From contig JBISJR010000001.1 in the NCBI GenBank assembly GCA_044442725.1, positions 222,968 to 286,967 of the forward strand: a stretch of 64,000 nt of DNA, in the 5' to 3' direction. This stretch comes from Makana sp044442725 (GTDB lineage: Bacteria; Pseudomonadota; Gammaproteobacteria; Enterobacterales; Enterobacteriaceae). The translations under genes and the position numbers were made by a program. This document shows positions 29,571 to 41,379 of the stretch, in pieces. How positions within the stretch are numbered: position 1 is the first letter of the stretch; the number at the start of each line of letters is the position of its first letter. The notes beneath the pieces were generated by a model. That model was not told the DNA's origin, searched no databases, and worked only from the letters and a program-made list of their open reading frames with translations.

Positions 29571-30782
29571 ATGAAACGTGCTGTTATTACAGGTTTTGGT
29601 ATAATATCAAGTATTGGTAATAATAAAAATGAAATTTTAGATTCATTGATAAATGGTAAATCTGGTATTATTTTTTCAAAAAAATTTAAAAAATATGGTA
29701 TGAAAAGTAATGTTTGTGGAAATATAAAATTAAATAATAAAATTAATATAAATAGAAAAATATATAGATTTATGAATAAATCTTCTATATATGCTGTTAT
29801 ATCTATGATAGATGCAATAAATGATGCTAAACTTAGTAATTCAATGGTATCTAACGATCGTACTGGAGTTATTGTTGGTTCAGGAATTGGATTTTATAAT
29901 TGTAAAAATAATTTATCATTTTTTTTAAATAAAAAAAATAAAAAAAAATTTAATCCATATATTTTAATAAAATCTATGCCATCAATAATATCAGCTTGTT
30001 TAGGTATATATTTTAAAATAAAAGGCATAAATTATTCAATAAGTTCTGCATGTTCTACATCTTCTAATTGTATTGGAAATGCTATGGAAATTATAAATCT
30101 TGGAAAACAAGATATTATATTTGCTGGTGGATCAGAAGAATTATGTTTTGAATCTGCTTGTAAATTTGATTCAATGAACTTATTGTCAAATAATTTTAAT
30201 AATAAACCAAAAAAATCATCTCGTTCTTATGATATTAATCGTGATGGTTTTGTTATATCAGGAGGTTCTGGTATTATAGTAATAGAAGAATTAAATCATG
30301 CTTTAAAAAGAGGTGCTAATATTTATTCTGAAATTATAGGTTATGGATCCTCATCAGATGGTAAAGATATGTTGTATCCATCTGGTGATGGTGCTATAAG
30401 TTGTATGAAAAAAGCATTAAAAAATATTAATTGCTCTATTGATTATATAAATACTCATGGTACTTCTACAATAGTAGGAGATATAATAGAATTATTATCA
30501 ATTAAAAAAGTTTTTTGTTCAAATATACCTTATATATCTTCTACAAAGTCTATGACAGGTCATTCTCTTGGAGCTTCTGGAGTTCATGAAATTATTTTTA
30601 CAATTTTAATGTTAAAAAATAATTTTATTGCACCAAGTATTAATATTTACAAAATAGATCCACAAATAAATGGAATTAATATAATTACTGAAACTAAATA
30701 TTGTAATTTGAATACAGTAATGATAAATAATTTTGGATTTGGTGGTGTTAATGTATCAATTGTAATGAAAAAATATATTTAA
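29571..30782 (+). CDS. fabB: Beta-ketoacyl-ACP synthase I
   Basis: Condensing enzyme of fatty acid elongation. The protein is 403 aa (E. coli FabB 406). The catalytic Cys lies in SISSACSTSSN near residue 163, and the two His are in NTHGTST near residue 300 and MTGHSLGASG near residue 335. The N-terminus MKRAVITGFGIISSIGNN and the block GKQDIIFAGGSEELCFE are FabB-like rather than FabF-like. It uses acyl carrier protein activated by AcpS. Confidence 0.96.
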   Translation: MKRAVITGFGIISSIGNNKNEILDSLINGKSGIIFSKKFKKYGMKSNVCGNIKLNNKININRKIYRFMNKSSIYAVISMIDAINDAKLSNSMVSNDRTGVIVGSGIGFYNCKNNLSFFLNKKNKKKFNPYILIKSMPSIISACLGIYFKIKGINYSISSACSTSSNCIGNAMEIINLGKQDIIFAGGSEELCFESACKFDSMNLLSNNFNNKPKKSSRSYDINRDGFVISGGSGIIVIEELNHALKRGANIYSEIIGYGSSSDGKDMLYPSGDGAISCMKKALKNINCSIDYINTHGTSTIVGDIIELLSIKKVFCSNIPYISSTKSMTGHSLGASGVHEIIFTILMLKNNFIAPSINIYKIDPQINGINIITETKYCNLNTVMINNFGFGGVNVSIVMKKYI

Positions 30783-30893
30783 ATAAATATTTAATTATTT
30801 TAAAAATTTTTATTTTAAAATTAATATAAATAAAATTTATTATATAAATATAAATTTTAATTAAATTAAATATTAAAATTATTTATTTTATAA

Positions 30894-30913
30894 CTGCGGA
30901 AAAAATCCCGCAG
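30894..30913. terminator. GC-stem terminator between fabB and ndh
   Basis: CTGCGG (30894-30899) pairs with CCGCAG (30908-30913) across an 8-base A-rich loop. It is one of very few GC-rich words outside genes, lying between the converging ends of fabB and ndh. Flanks are A/T-rich on both sides, so it can serve both strands. Confidence 0.7.
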
Positions 30914-30945
30914 AAAAATAATTTAAAAAATTTTTAAAATTAAAA

Positions 30946-32250
30946 TTAATAAAGTTTTACATAAGGTCTGATTTTTTTATTAATTATATCATTAACTATT
31001 ATTAAAATAGTTTTTATATATCCATATATAGATAATTGATATATTCTGTATATTATCAAATAAAATATTCTTGCAATTTTACCTTTTAAAAAAATATTTT
31101 TTTTAATAAAATTATTAATTAAAATTCCAAATGCATTAAATTTTGATAATGATATAAATGTTCCACTATCCTTATAATTATAACTTTTTAATGATTTATT
31201 TTTTATAATAGATAAAATATTTTTATATAAAATAAAAGACATTTGATTAGCTGATTGAGCTCTTGGTGGTGAAATAATTCCATTATTACATACACAATGT
31301 GAACAATCACCTATAGCAAAAATAGAAGAGTCTACAGTTGTTTGAAGAGTATTTTTTACTATTATTTGATTTATATTATTTATTTCTAAACCAGATATTT
31401 TTTTAATTAAATCTGGTGCTTTTATACCAGCAGTCCATATCATAATATCTGATTTTATATATTTATTATTTTTTGTATATAATCCACAAGAATCTACTTT
31501 TATAACTGTTGTATTTGTTGAAATATTTATTCCTATATTTTTTAGTTCATTATTTACATAACAAGATAATTTTTTTGGAAGTGATGGTAAAATACTATTA
31601 GATGCTTCTAATAATGTTATTTTTAATAAATTTTTATTACAATTATTTGATTTATATTTTTTAAATTCATTAAATGTATTTAACATTTCGGCTGAAAGTT
31701 CTACACCTGTAGCACCACCACCAATTATTGATATTTTTATATTTTTTTTTATTTTTTTTTTAAAATAAAATTTATTAAAAATATTAATTATATCTTTATT
31801 AAGATTTTTAGCTTGTTTAATATCATCAAGAAATTTACAATTTTCTTTTACACCTTTTATATTGAAATCATTAGATATGCTACCTATAGATATAACCAAA
31901 ATATCATATTGTATTATTCTTTTTTTAGATATTAATTTACCATTATCATCAAAAATTTCTCCTAATAAAACTTTTTTATTAAAACGATCAACATTTATCA
32001 TTTTACCTATTTCAAATTTGAAATAATTATTTTTAGCATGGTATAAATAATTTAAAGAGTTGATATTTTCATCAATATATCCTGATGCAACTTCATGCAA
32101 TAATGGTTTCCATACATAATTAGGATTTTTATCAATTAAAATAATATTTATTTTTTTATTTTTTTTTAATTTACGACCTAAATTTGTAGATAATTTTAAA
32201 CCTCCAACACCTCCGCCTATAATTACAATTTTTTTAATTTTTCTTTTCAA
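30946..32250 (-). CDS. ndh: NADH dehydrogenase II (non-proton-pumping)
   Basis: FAD enzyme of the inner membrane face that passes electrons from NADH to quinone without pumping protons. The length of 434 aa equals E. coli Ndh. GGGVGGLKLSTNLG near residue 10 binds FAD and GGGATGVELSAEM near residue 183 binds NADH. WKPLLHEVASG and the C-terminal membrane-associating segment (RIYQLSIYGYIKT) match. The start is TTG, 7 bases after AAGGAG. It would recycle NADH from pyruvate dehydrogenase. Confidence 0.96.
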   Translation of the reverse strand: MKRKIKKIVIIGGGVGGLKLSTNLGRKLKKNKKINIILIDKNPNYVWKPLLHEVASGYIDENINSLNYLYHAKNNYFKFEIGKMINVDRFNKKVLLGEIFDDNGKLISKKRIIQYDILVISIGSISNDFNIKGVKENCKFLDDIKQAKNLNKDIINIFNKFYFKKKIKKNIKISIIGGGATGVELSAEMLNTFNEFKKYKSNNCNKNLLKITLLEASNSILPSLPKKLSCYVNNELKNIGINISTNTTVIKVDSCGLYTKNNKYIKSDIMIWTAGIKAPDLIKKISGLEINNINQIIVKNTLQTTVDSSIFAIGDCSHCVCNNGIISPPRAQSANQMSFILYKNILSIIKNKSLKSYNYKDSGTFISLSKFNAFGILINNFIKKNIFLKGKIARIFYLIIYRIYQLSIYGYIKTILIIVNDIINKKIRPYVKLY

Positions 32251-33252
32251 AAAAAAACTCCTTTTTAAAAATTTAATATAAATTTTATTTATAATTTAAG
32301 TATTTTTTAAAAATATTATTAATTTTAAATAATTAATTTTTAAAAATTTAATTATTTTAAATTTTAATTAAATAAAAACTTAATTTTAAAAATATTATAA
32401 ATATTATAAATTATTATTAGTAATATCAATTACTTTTTTAATTTCATTAAATTTATTAATAATTTTTTTTAATTTAATTTTGAAAATTAAATTAAACAAT
32501 TGAACATACTTTACACTTTAAATAAAATTTAACAATAAAATTCATATTATATGTAATTTTAATTAATTTTAAATATACTCCATGTTTTAATAATTTAGGA
32601 TTTATATTTTATTTTAAAAATTTTTTTAATTTTATTAAAATATATTTATTTTTAATAGTTTTATTATATTTTAAATTTGTAGAATTTATAATCAAATAAT
32701 ATTTAAAATTTTTATTAATTAAATATATTTTTGAATTTGTCAAATAATTAACTTATAAAAAATCTACATAAATTAAAAATTTATTAAAATTAATTTTAAT
32801 ATTATTTTTTTAATTTCTTTTTCTTTACAATATTAAAGAAAACATTGAATTTTATATTTTTATTTATAATAGATATTTTTATATTTGTTTTTTCTTTTTT
32901 TTTAAATATTATAATTTAAATAAATATTTTCGAACAAAAAATGTAATATTTATAATATAAATTAATTTAATTAAATATTTTAATTTTTTAAAATTTATTT
33001 AAATTTAATATTTTATTTTAAAAAAAATTATTTTATATATATTTTATAATTAATAAATTTAAATTATTTAAATTTAAATATATCTTAATAAATAAAAAAA
33101 ATATTTAAATTTTAATAATAATTTTAATTTATTAATAAAATTATTAATATATTAAATATAATTAAAATTAATTTATGTTATTATTATAATAATTTTAATA
33201 ATTTTAAATTAATAAATAATTATATTAAAATTAAATTTTTATTAAAATATAA
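32251..33252. other. 1.0-kb gene-free decayed region
   Basis: No usable ORF on either strand. The minus strand near 32490-32600 carries a short coding-like patch (frame with HGVYLKL and LKCKVCS), followed in another frame by NKFNEIKKVIDI near 32405-32460. This may be the relic of a gene broken by frameshifts. A faint resemblance to YceD (CQRC, then NEFGEID) is too weak to name. The rest looks like random A/T sequence. Confidence 0.5.
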
Positions 33253-34170
33253 ATGGTAATTAAATTAATGAATATTATAAAAAACAAAATAAAAAAAACA
33301 AAAAATTTGGATTTTAATAAATTAAAAATTAATAAACATTTAATGTCAGCTTTTATAGTTACTTTTACATTTATGATTATTGAAGCATTAGGAGGATGGT
33401 TTTCAGGTTCATTAGCTTTATTAACTGATTCCGCTCATATGCTTACAGATTCAACCTCTTTATTTATTTCATTGTTATCATCTTATTATTCACTTAAAAA
33501 ACCTAATAAAAAATACACTTTTGGTTATTTGCGTTTAAATACTTTAACAGCTTTTATAAATTCTATATTAATGCTTTTCATAACACTTATAATTATAGTA
33601 GAAGCTTATAATAGGTTTTTTAAACCAAAACCTATAGAAAGTTGTATTATGATAATAAGTTCAATTATAGGTATAATAGCAAATATTACATCTTTTTTAT
33701 TAATAAATAATAGTGGATCTAATAATATTGCTATAAGATCTGCTGCAATACATGTATTTGGAGATTGTATTGGATCTATATGTTCAGTAATAGTTGCATT
33801 AATAATTTTTTATACAAATTATTTATTTGTTGATCCAATGTTATCTATATTAGTATCTTTAATTGTAATTATAAGTGGGTTTTCATTAATGAAAGAAACT
33901 ACATATGAATTGCTTGAATGCTCACCTGATAAATTTAATATTGATAAAATTAAATATAAATTAATTTCTAATATTAAAGAAATTTATGATATTTACAATA
34001 TGCATTTATGGAGAATAGGAGAAAAGATAATATTAACATTTTATATAAAAATAATTATTAATTGTAATGAAAAGCATGTTTTAAATTGTATTAAAAAATA
34101 TTTATTTAAAAAATATAGTATTGAGAATACTACTATACAAATAGATTATGTTGAAAAAAAAAAATGTTAA
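33253..34170 (+). CDS. zitB: Cation diffusion facilitator, ZitB-like zinc exporter
   Basis: Proton-coupled Zn(II) efflux transporter of the inner membrane. The protein is 305 aa with about six transmembrane helices between residues 30 and 225, then a cytoplasmic domain. The metal site residues are visible: TDSAHMLTD near residue 58-66 and HVFGDCIGS near residue 167. The match to E. coli ZitB runs from EALGGWFSGSLALLTD to the final TTIQIDYVE. The His-rich tails of E. coli ZitB are lost. A second ATG five codons in is an alternative start. Substrate is inferred from the family. Confidence 0.9.
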   Translation: MVIKLMNIIKNKIKKTKNLDFNKLKINKHLMSAFIVTFTFMIIEALGGWFSGSLALLTDSAHMLTDSTSLFISLLSSYYSLKKPNKKYTFGYLRLNTLTAFINSILMLFITLIIIVEAYNRFFKPKPIESCIMIISSIIGIIANITSFLLINNSGSNNIAIRSAAIHVFGDCIGSICSVIVALIIFYTNYLFVDPMLSILVSLIVIISGFSLMKETTYELLECSPDKFNIDKIKYKLISNIKEIYDIYNMHLWRIGEKIILTFYIKIIINCNEKHVLNCIKKYLFKKYSIENTTIQIDYVEKKKC

Positions 34171-34234
34171 ATTAAAATATTAATTAATTATAATAACTAA
34201 TTAACATTTTAATTTAAATTAATTTAATTAGTAA

Positions 34235-34750
34235 TTAAAATGGAATATCTTCATCAAAATCTATATTATCATCATTAATATTAATATCATTTATATTTTT
34301 TTCCAAATTAGATTTTTTACTTTTTAAAAATTCTGAACCTTTAAAATTGTTTTTAAAATCCAAATCTAATTTATTTTTTTTATCATTATCAGATATTATT
34401 TTTTTATTTCCCAACATTTGCATTTTTCCATTCATATTTACTATTATTTCAGTTATGTATTTATAATTTCCATTATTATCTTGCCATTTTCTTGTATGTA
34501 AAGATCCTTCAATATAAACTTGAGATCCTTTATGCAAATATTCTCCTGCAATATCTGCTATTTTTCCAAAAAAAACAACTCGATGCCATTCTGTCTTTTC
34601 TCTATTTTCTCCAGTATTTTTATCTTTCCATACTTCAGAAGTTGCTATTGAAATATTAACCATTGTTGAACCATTTGTAATGCTTTTTATTTCAGGATCA
34701 TTTCCTAATTTACCAATTAATATGACTTTATTAACACCTCTTGCAGACAT
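34235..34750 (-). CDS. ssb: Single-stranded DNA-binding protein
   Basis: Coats single-stranded DNA in replication and repair and recruits partners through its C-terminal tip. The protein is 171 aa (E. coli 178). The N-terminal OB fold is well conserved (RGVNKVILIGKLGNDPE, then KTEWHRVVFFGK). The linker is short and rich in Lys, Asn and Asp. The acidic partner-binding tip DFDEDIPF is kept almost unchanged, so partner interactions are probably retained. Confidence 0.98.
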   Translation of the reverse strand: MSARGVNKVILIGKLGNDPEIKSITNGSTMVNISIATSEVWKDKNTGENREKTEWHRVVFFGKIADIAGEYLHKGSQVYIEGSLHTRKWQDNNGNYKYITEIIVNMNGKMQMLGNKKIISDNDKKNKLDLDFKNNFKGSEFLKSKKSNLEKNINDININDDNIDFDEDIPF

Positions 34751-34912
34751 TAATATTCCTTTTTAAAAAAATAAATTATTTAAATATTAAAATTTATATA
34801 ATATATAAAATATATATTATATATTTAATATAATTATATATAATATATTTTATTATATCAAATATTTTAAAAATTTTATAAATAAATAAATATTTAAATT
34901 TATATAATTAAA

Positions 34913-36820
34913 TTAATAACAATTTTTTTTTTTAAATTTTTTTAATAATAAATAATATTTTTTTAACCAAATAATCAATATAGATATATCTGATTGTTTA
35001 ATACCAGAAATTCTTAAAGCTTGACCTATTGAGTATGGTTTATAATAATTTAATTTATAATATGATTCATTTGATAATCCTTTAATTTTTTTAAAATCAA
35101 TATTTTTTGGGAAAATGTAATTTTCATTTATTTCTTTTTTTTTTATTTCTTTTTTTTGACGTTTTATATATCCTTTATATTTAGTTTGTATTTCAACTTG
35201 TTTTGATATTTGTAAATTTTTTAATGAAGGAGAAAAACAATTTAAAAAACTAAGAATTTTATAATTTATTTCTGGACGACGTAAAATTTCTTCACAATTA
35301 TATTTACGAGATAATGGATGTTTAAGAATAATGTTAAGTTTTTTAGCATCATGACTTAAAGGATTAATCCAAATTTCTCTTATACGTTGACTTTCTTTAA
35401 TTATTTTTTCTTTTTTATTACAAAATTTTTTCCATCTTATTTCGTCTATCATTCCAAATTTCCATCCTATTTCTGTTAAACGTAAATCAGCATTATCTTC
35501 TCTTAAAGTTAGTCTATATTCAGATCTAGAAGTAAACATACGATAAGGTTCATTTGTTCCTAAAATACATAAATCATCAATCAATACTCCTATATAAGAT
35601 TGATTTCTACTAGGAATCCAACCTTCTTTGTCTTTAGAAAATCTTGCTGCATTTAAACCAGCTATTATTCCTTGAGCTGCAGCTTCTTCATATCCTGTAG
35701 TTCCATTAATTTGTCCAGCAAAAAAAAGACCATTTATTAATTTACTTTCAAGTGTAAGTTTAAGATCTCTTGGATCAAAAAAACTGTATTCTATTGCATA
35801 ACCAGGTCTTGTTATTTTAGCATTTTCAAGACCATTAATAGAATGTATTATTTTAATTTGTATATCAAATGAAAGACTAGTTGAAATACCATTTGGATAA
35901 ATTTCATTACTTGTTAATCCTTCTGGTTCAAGGAAAATTTGATGAGATTTATTATCTATAAATCTTTCTATTTTATCTTCAATAGATGGACAATATCTTG
36001 GACCTATTCCTTCAATAATTCCTTTATAAATAGGACTTTCTTTAATATTTTTAATAATTATTTCATGAGTTTTTTCATTGGTATATGTAATATAACAAGG
36101 TATTTGTTTAAGATTTTTTTTTTTAACATTTATGAAAGAAAAAAAAGGAATTGGATTATCTCCAAATTGAACTTTTAAATTAGAAAAATTAATACTTCTT
36201 GAGTCAATTCTTGGAGGTGTTCCTGTTTTTAATCTGTTTATTTTAAATGATAATTCATTTAAATTTTTTAATAAAGAGACAGATGGTGGGTTTTCCATTC
36301 TTCCTCCTTTTAACTTTGACATACCTATGTGTATTTTTCCATCTAAAAATGTACCTAAAGTTAATACTACAGATTTAGAATAAAATTTATATCCTATTTT
36401 TGTAATAACTCCTATTATATTACCATTTTTAATTATTAATTTTATAACTGTTTGTTGAAATATTGTCAAATTTGATTGATTATTTATTTTTTTTATAATT
36501 TCTCTTTGATACATAATTCTATCTATTTGAGCTCTTGTAGATCTTACTGCATGCCCCTTACTTGAATTTAAAATTTTAAATTGAATTCCTGATTTATCCG
36601 CTGCATTAGCCATTATTCCACCCAATGAATCAATTTCTTTTACTAAATGACCTTTACCCACACCCCCAATAGATGGATTGCAAGATAATTTACCTATTGT
36701 ATCAATATTTTGTGTTATTAAAAGAGTTTTGCATCCTATACGTGAAGATGTCATACATGCTTCTATTCCTGCATGACCACCGCCAATAATAATTACTTCA
36801 AAAGTATTATAATAATTCAT
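34913..36820 (-). CDS. mnmG: tRNA uridine-34 carboxymethylaminomethyl enzyme MnmG
   Basis: FAD-dependent partner of MnmE that modifies the wobble uridine of several tRNAs, including tRNA-Glu(UUC) found in this window. The protein is 635 aa (E. coli 629). FAD-binding GGGHAGIEA is near residue 12. The family signatures GGVGKGHLVKEIDSLGG, GPRYCPSIEDK and NGTTGYEEAAAQG are present, with the C-terminal GISxxDISILIIWLK-like region at the end. mnmE is not in this window. Confidence 0.98.
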   Translation of the reverse strand: MNYYNTFEVIIIGGGHAGIEACMTSSRIGCKTLLITQNIDTIGKLSCNPSIGGVGKGHLVKEIDSLGGIMANAADKSGIQFKILNSSKGHAVRSTRAQIDRIMYQREIIKKINNQSNLTIFQQTVIKLIIKNGNIIGVITKIGYKFYSKSVVLTLGTFLDGKIHIGMSKLKGGRMENPPSVSLLKNLNELSFKINRLKTGTPPRIDSRSINFSNLKVQFGDNPIPFFSFINVKKKNLKQIPCYITYTNEKTHEIIIKNIKESPIYKGIIEGIGPRYCPSIEDKIERFIDNKSHQIFLEPEGLTSNEIYPNGISTSLSFDIQIKIIHSINGLENAKITRPGYAIEYSFFDPRDLKLTLESKLINGLFFAGQINGTTGYEEAAAQGIIAGLNAARFSKDKEGWIPSRNQSYIGVLIDDLCILGTNEPYRMFTSRSEYRLTLREDNADLRLTEIGWKFGMIDEIRWKKFCNKKEKIIKESQRIREIWINPLSHDAKKLNIILKHPLSRKYNCEEILRRPEINYKILSFLNCFSPSLKNLQISKQVEIQTKYKGYIKRQKKEIKKKEINENYIFPKNIDFKKIKGLSNESYYKLNYYKPYSIGQALRISGIKQSDISILIIWLKKYYLLLKKFKKKNCY

Positions 36821-36997
36821 ATATTTTTATTTTAATTTTGTTTATTTATTATTTATTTTATTAAATTATTTAAAATTTTAATAATATAATTATATATATA
36901 TCATTATAAATCTTATTGACAATATTTTTTTTTTTTAAATAATTAAAAAGTTATATTTTTTTTTAAATTAAATTAAATAATTAATGGTTTTAAAAAA

Positions 36998-38326
36998 ATG
37001 AATAAAATTATAAGAAATTTACCTATTAATGATAAAATAGGAATTGCTTTTTCAGGTGGTCTTGATACAAGTGCTGCTCTTTTATGGATGTGTAAAAAAG
37101 GATCAGAAGTATATTCTTATACAGCAAATATAGGTCAACCTGATGAATTTGATTATAATGAAATTAAAAAAAAAGCAATATTATATGGTGCTAAAAAAGC
37201 AATATTGATAGATTGTCGTAAATATTTAGTATATGAAGGTATATCAGCTATACAATGTGGAGCTTTTCATAATATAACAGCTGGTTTGCCTTATTTTAAT
37301 ACAACACCTCTTGGTAGATCTGTCACAGGTATTATTTTAGTTTCTTCAATGAAAAAAGATAATGTTAATATTTGGGGCGATGGAAGTACATATAAAGGAA
37401 ATGATATAGAACGTTTTTATCGTTATGGATTAATATCAAATAAAAAATTAAAAATATATAAACCTTGGTTAGATATTAATTTTATTAAAGAACTTGGTGG
37501 TAGAAAAGAAATGTCATTATTTATGAAAAAAAATGGTTTTAAATATAAAATGTCATCAAATAAAGCATATTCTACTGATTCTAATATTCTTGGAGCAACT
37601 CATGAAGCAAAAAAATTGGAAAATCTTGAATCTAATATAAAAATTATTGAACCAATTATGGGAGTTAAATTTTGGGATAATAAAATAAAAATAAAACCAG
37701 AAAAAGTTAATTTAAAATTTGAAAATGGTTTTCCTATAAAAATTAATGGATGTAATTTTAAAAATAAATTAGAATTATTTATTGAAGCTAATAAAATTGG
37801 AGGTAGGCATGGTATTGGAATGAGTGATCAGATTGAGAACCGTATTATAGAAGCTAAAAGTAGAGGAATTTATGAAGCTCCAGGTATGTCACTTCTTTAT
37901 ATTGCATATGAACGTCTTTTAACTGGTATTCATAATGAAGAAACAATAAATATATATCGTAATTATGGACGAAAATTAGGATATTTTTTATATCAAGGTA
38001 AATGGTTTGATCCTCAATCTATTATGATAAGAGATTCAATACAACGTTGGATATCAAGTGAAATAACAGGAGAAGTAACATTAGAATTACGTCGTGGTAA
38101 TGATTATTCAATTTTAAACACTAAATCTAATAATTTAACTTATATTCCTGAAATTTTGACAATGGAAAAAAAAGAATCATTTTTTACATCTGATGACAGA
38201 ATAGGTCAACTAACAATTAAAAATTTAGATATTAATGATACTATAAATAAATTAAAAAATTATAAAAATAAAGGTTTAATTTTATATAATAAAAAAAATT
38301 GTATACCTAAAATAAACAATATTTAA
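36998..38326 (+). CDS. argG: Argininosuccinate synthase
   Basis: Joins citrulline and aspartate using ATP, the penultimate step of arginine synthesis. The protein is 442 aa (E. coli 447) of the longer E. coli-type ArgG. The PP-loop AFSGGLDTSAALLWM is near residue 17-31. Substrate-binding blocks IWGDGSTYKGNDIERFYRYG and MSDQIENRIIEAKSRG are intact. With carAB, this supports arginine supply to a host, though the remaining arg genes are outside the window. Confidence 0.98.
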   Translation: MNKIIRNLPINDKIGIAFSGGLDTSAALLWMCKKGSEVYSYTANIGQPDEFDYNEIKKKAILYGAKKAILIDCRKYLVYEGISAIQCGAFHNITAGLPYFNTTPLGRSVTGIILVSSMKKDNVNIWGDGSTYKGNDIERFYRYGLISNKKLKIYKPWLDINFIKELGGRKEMSLFMKKNGFKYKMSSNKAYSTDSNILGATHEAKKLENLESNIKIIEPIMGVKFWDNKIKIKPEKVNLKFENGFPIKINGCNFKNKLELFIEANKIGGRHGIGMSDQIENRIIEAKSRGIYEAPGMSLLYIAYERLLTGIHNEETINIYRNYGRKLGYFLYQGKWFDPQSIMIRDSIQRWISSEITGEVTLELRRGNDYSILNTKSNNLTYIPEILTMEKKESFFTSDDRIGQLTIKNLDINDTINKLKNYKNKGLILYNKKNCIPKINNI

Positions 38327-38334
38327 AAAATTAA

Positions 38335-38375
38335 AATTTAAAATAATTTATTTTTTTTAAAAATTATTTTAAATT
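38335..38375. terminator. 15-bp perfect AT-only hairpin between argG and rluD
   Basis: Arms 38335-38349 and 38361-38375 are exact reverse complements around an 11-base loop containing T8. It lies between converging argG and rluD, and the right arm overlaps the last codons of rluD. Likely bidirectional terminator. Confidence 0.5.
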
Positions 38376-39323
38376 ATCATTTTTTTTTAAAATTTTAATT
38401 AAATTTTTCATATCTTTAGGAATATCTGAAATATAAATCATTTTTTTTAATTTAACTGGATGATAAAATTTTATTAAATATGCATGTAATGCTTGACGAT
38501 TAAAATTATTTATTTTTTTTATAAAATTATATGAAGTATTTTTTGGAAAATTAGTCTTTTTTCCATATAAAGAATCTCCTATTAATGGATGGTTTATACT
38601 AGACATATGTACTCTTATTTGATGAGTTCTTCCTGTTTCTAAAGACAATTTAATATATGTATTATATTTAAATTTTTTAATAATACTATAATTAGTAACT
38701 GAATATCTACCTTTATTAATATTGATTGACATTTTAGTTCTTTTTTTTTTATGTCTTGATATATAAGATTTAATTGTACCTGAACAATTTATTTTACCTG
38801 TGGTAATTGCTTTGTATTTTCTTATTATTTTTTTTTTATTTAAATATGATTTTAATTTATTAAATGTAAAAAAATTTTTTGCTACAATTACTAAACCAGT
38901 AGTATTTTTATCAAGTCTATGTATTATACCTGCTCTAGGTATACTTGATATATTAGGAATATAATTTATTAATTCATCTAGCAATGTACCATTTTTATTA
39001 TTAATACCATGATGCATTACTAAACCACTTGGTTTATCTATTATAATTAGATCATTATCTTCATAAACTATTTTTAAATTTATTTTTTTTTTTTTTAAAA
39101 AAAAATTTTTGTTTTTTAATTTTATTTCAATATGTTCTAAACCAAAAATTTTTTTATCAGGATTGATAATTTTTTTTTTATCAACTTTAACTAAACCATT
39201 AATAATAAATTTTTTTATTTTTGATCTTGAATATAAATTAAAACATTCTGATAAAACTAAATCTAATCTTTTACCATTATGTTTATAATTTAATTTTTTA
39301 ACTAAAATTTTATTTGATATCAT
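38364..39323 (-). CDS. rluD: 23S rRNA pseudouridine synthase RluD
   Basis: Forms pseudouridines in helix 69 of 23S rRNA. The protein is 319 aa (E. coli RluD 326). An N-terminal S4-like domain covers about residues 15-75, followed by the catalytic domain with the essential Asp in IHRLDKNTTGLVIVA near residue 137. TGRTHQIRVHM near residue 230 and the final RQALHAYLIKFYHP block match RluD better than RluC. It converges on argG. Confidence 0.93.
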   Translation of the reverse strand: MISNKILVKKLNYKHNGKRLDLVLSECFNLYSRSKIKKFIINGLVKVDKKKIINPDKKIFGLEHIEIKLKNKNFFLKKKKINLKIVYEDNDLIIIDKPSGLVMHHGINNKNGTLLDELINYIPNISSIPRAGIIHRLDKNTTGLVIVAKNFFTFNKLKSYLNKKKIIRKYKAITTGKINCSGTIKSYISRHKKKRTKMSININKGRYSVTNYSIIKKFKYNTYIKLSLETGRTHQIRVHMSSINHPLIGDSLYGKKTNFPKNTSYNFIKKINNFNRQALHAYLIKFYHPVKLKKMIYISDIPKDMKNLIKILKKNDNLK

Positions 39324-39502
39324 AAATTTAATTTTACTTATTAAAAAATAATTAATATTTATTTATTTTAAATTATTAATTTAATTTTTATTAAATTTTA
39401 TTTAATTATTTAAAATAACATATTGAATATATATTAAATATAATTAATTAATATTTATATAATTAAATTTAATTTAATTAAATAAATATATTAAATTAAA
39501 GT

Positions 39503-39531
39503 TGACTTATTTATAAAATAAGTTTATTATT
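39503..39531 (+). promoter_or_regulatory. Sigma70-type promoter of the rRNA operon
   Basis: TTGACT (39503-39508) and TATTAT (39526-39531) are separated by 17 bp, about 140 bp before 16S rRNA. This is the closest match to the sigma70 consensus I found in the window. It lies in a 347-bp gene-free stretch (39324-39670) that otherwise holds only the 16S leader. Confidence 0.75.
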
Positions 39532-39583
39532 AAAATAGTAATTTAATATAAATCGTTCTTTTAAAATTTATAAGATAAAATTA

Positions 39584-39592
39584 GTGGGCACA
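39584..39592 (+). other. 16S rRNA processing stem, 5' arm
   Basis: GTGGGCACA here is the exact reverse complement of TGTGCCCAC at 41243-41251, just after 16S rRNA. AGCT words next to both arms extend it imperfectly. Together they form the precursor stem expected to be cut by RNase III, whose gene is in this window. Confidence 0.8.
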
Positions 39593-39670
39593 CATTAAAG
39601 CTCAGTCAATAAAAAATTAAACATTAAAAATATAAATTTTATATATTTAGATTTTTAATTTAAAAAATTT

Positions 39671-41214
<1,544 letters not shown>

Positions 41215-41288
41215 TATATAAAAAAAAAAGACAAGCTAATGATGTGCCCACAAATTTTATTTTATAAATTAATATAATTTATATTAAT

Positions 41289-41361
41289 GTCTCCTTCGTC
41301 TAGTGGTCTAGGACACCGCCCTTTCACGGCGGCAACAGGGGTTCAAAACCCCTAGGGGACG
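41289..41361 (+). tRNA. gltT: tRNA-Glu (anticodon UUC) in the rRNA spacer
   Basis: Cloverleaf with acceptor stem GTCTCCT/AGGGGAC, D arm TCTAGTGGTCTAGGA, anticodon arm CCGCC-CTTTCAC-GGCGG and T arm AGGGG-TTCAAAA-CCCCT. It closely matches E. coli tRNA-Glu and sits between 16S and 23S as in several E. coli operons. No encoded CCA. Its wobble U34 is a known target of MnmG. Confidence 0.98.
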
Positions 41362-41379
41362 ATTAATTAAATTTAATTA

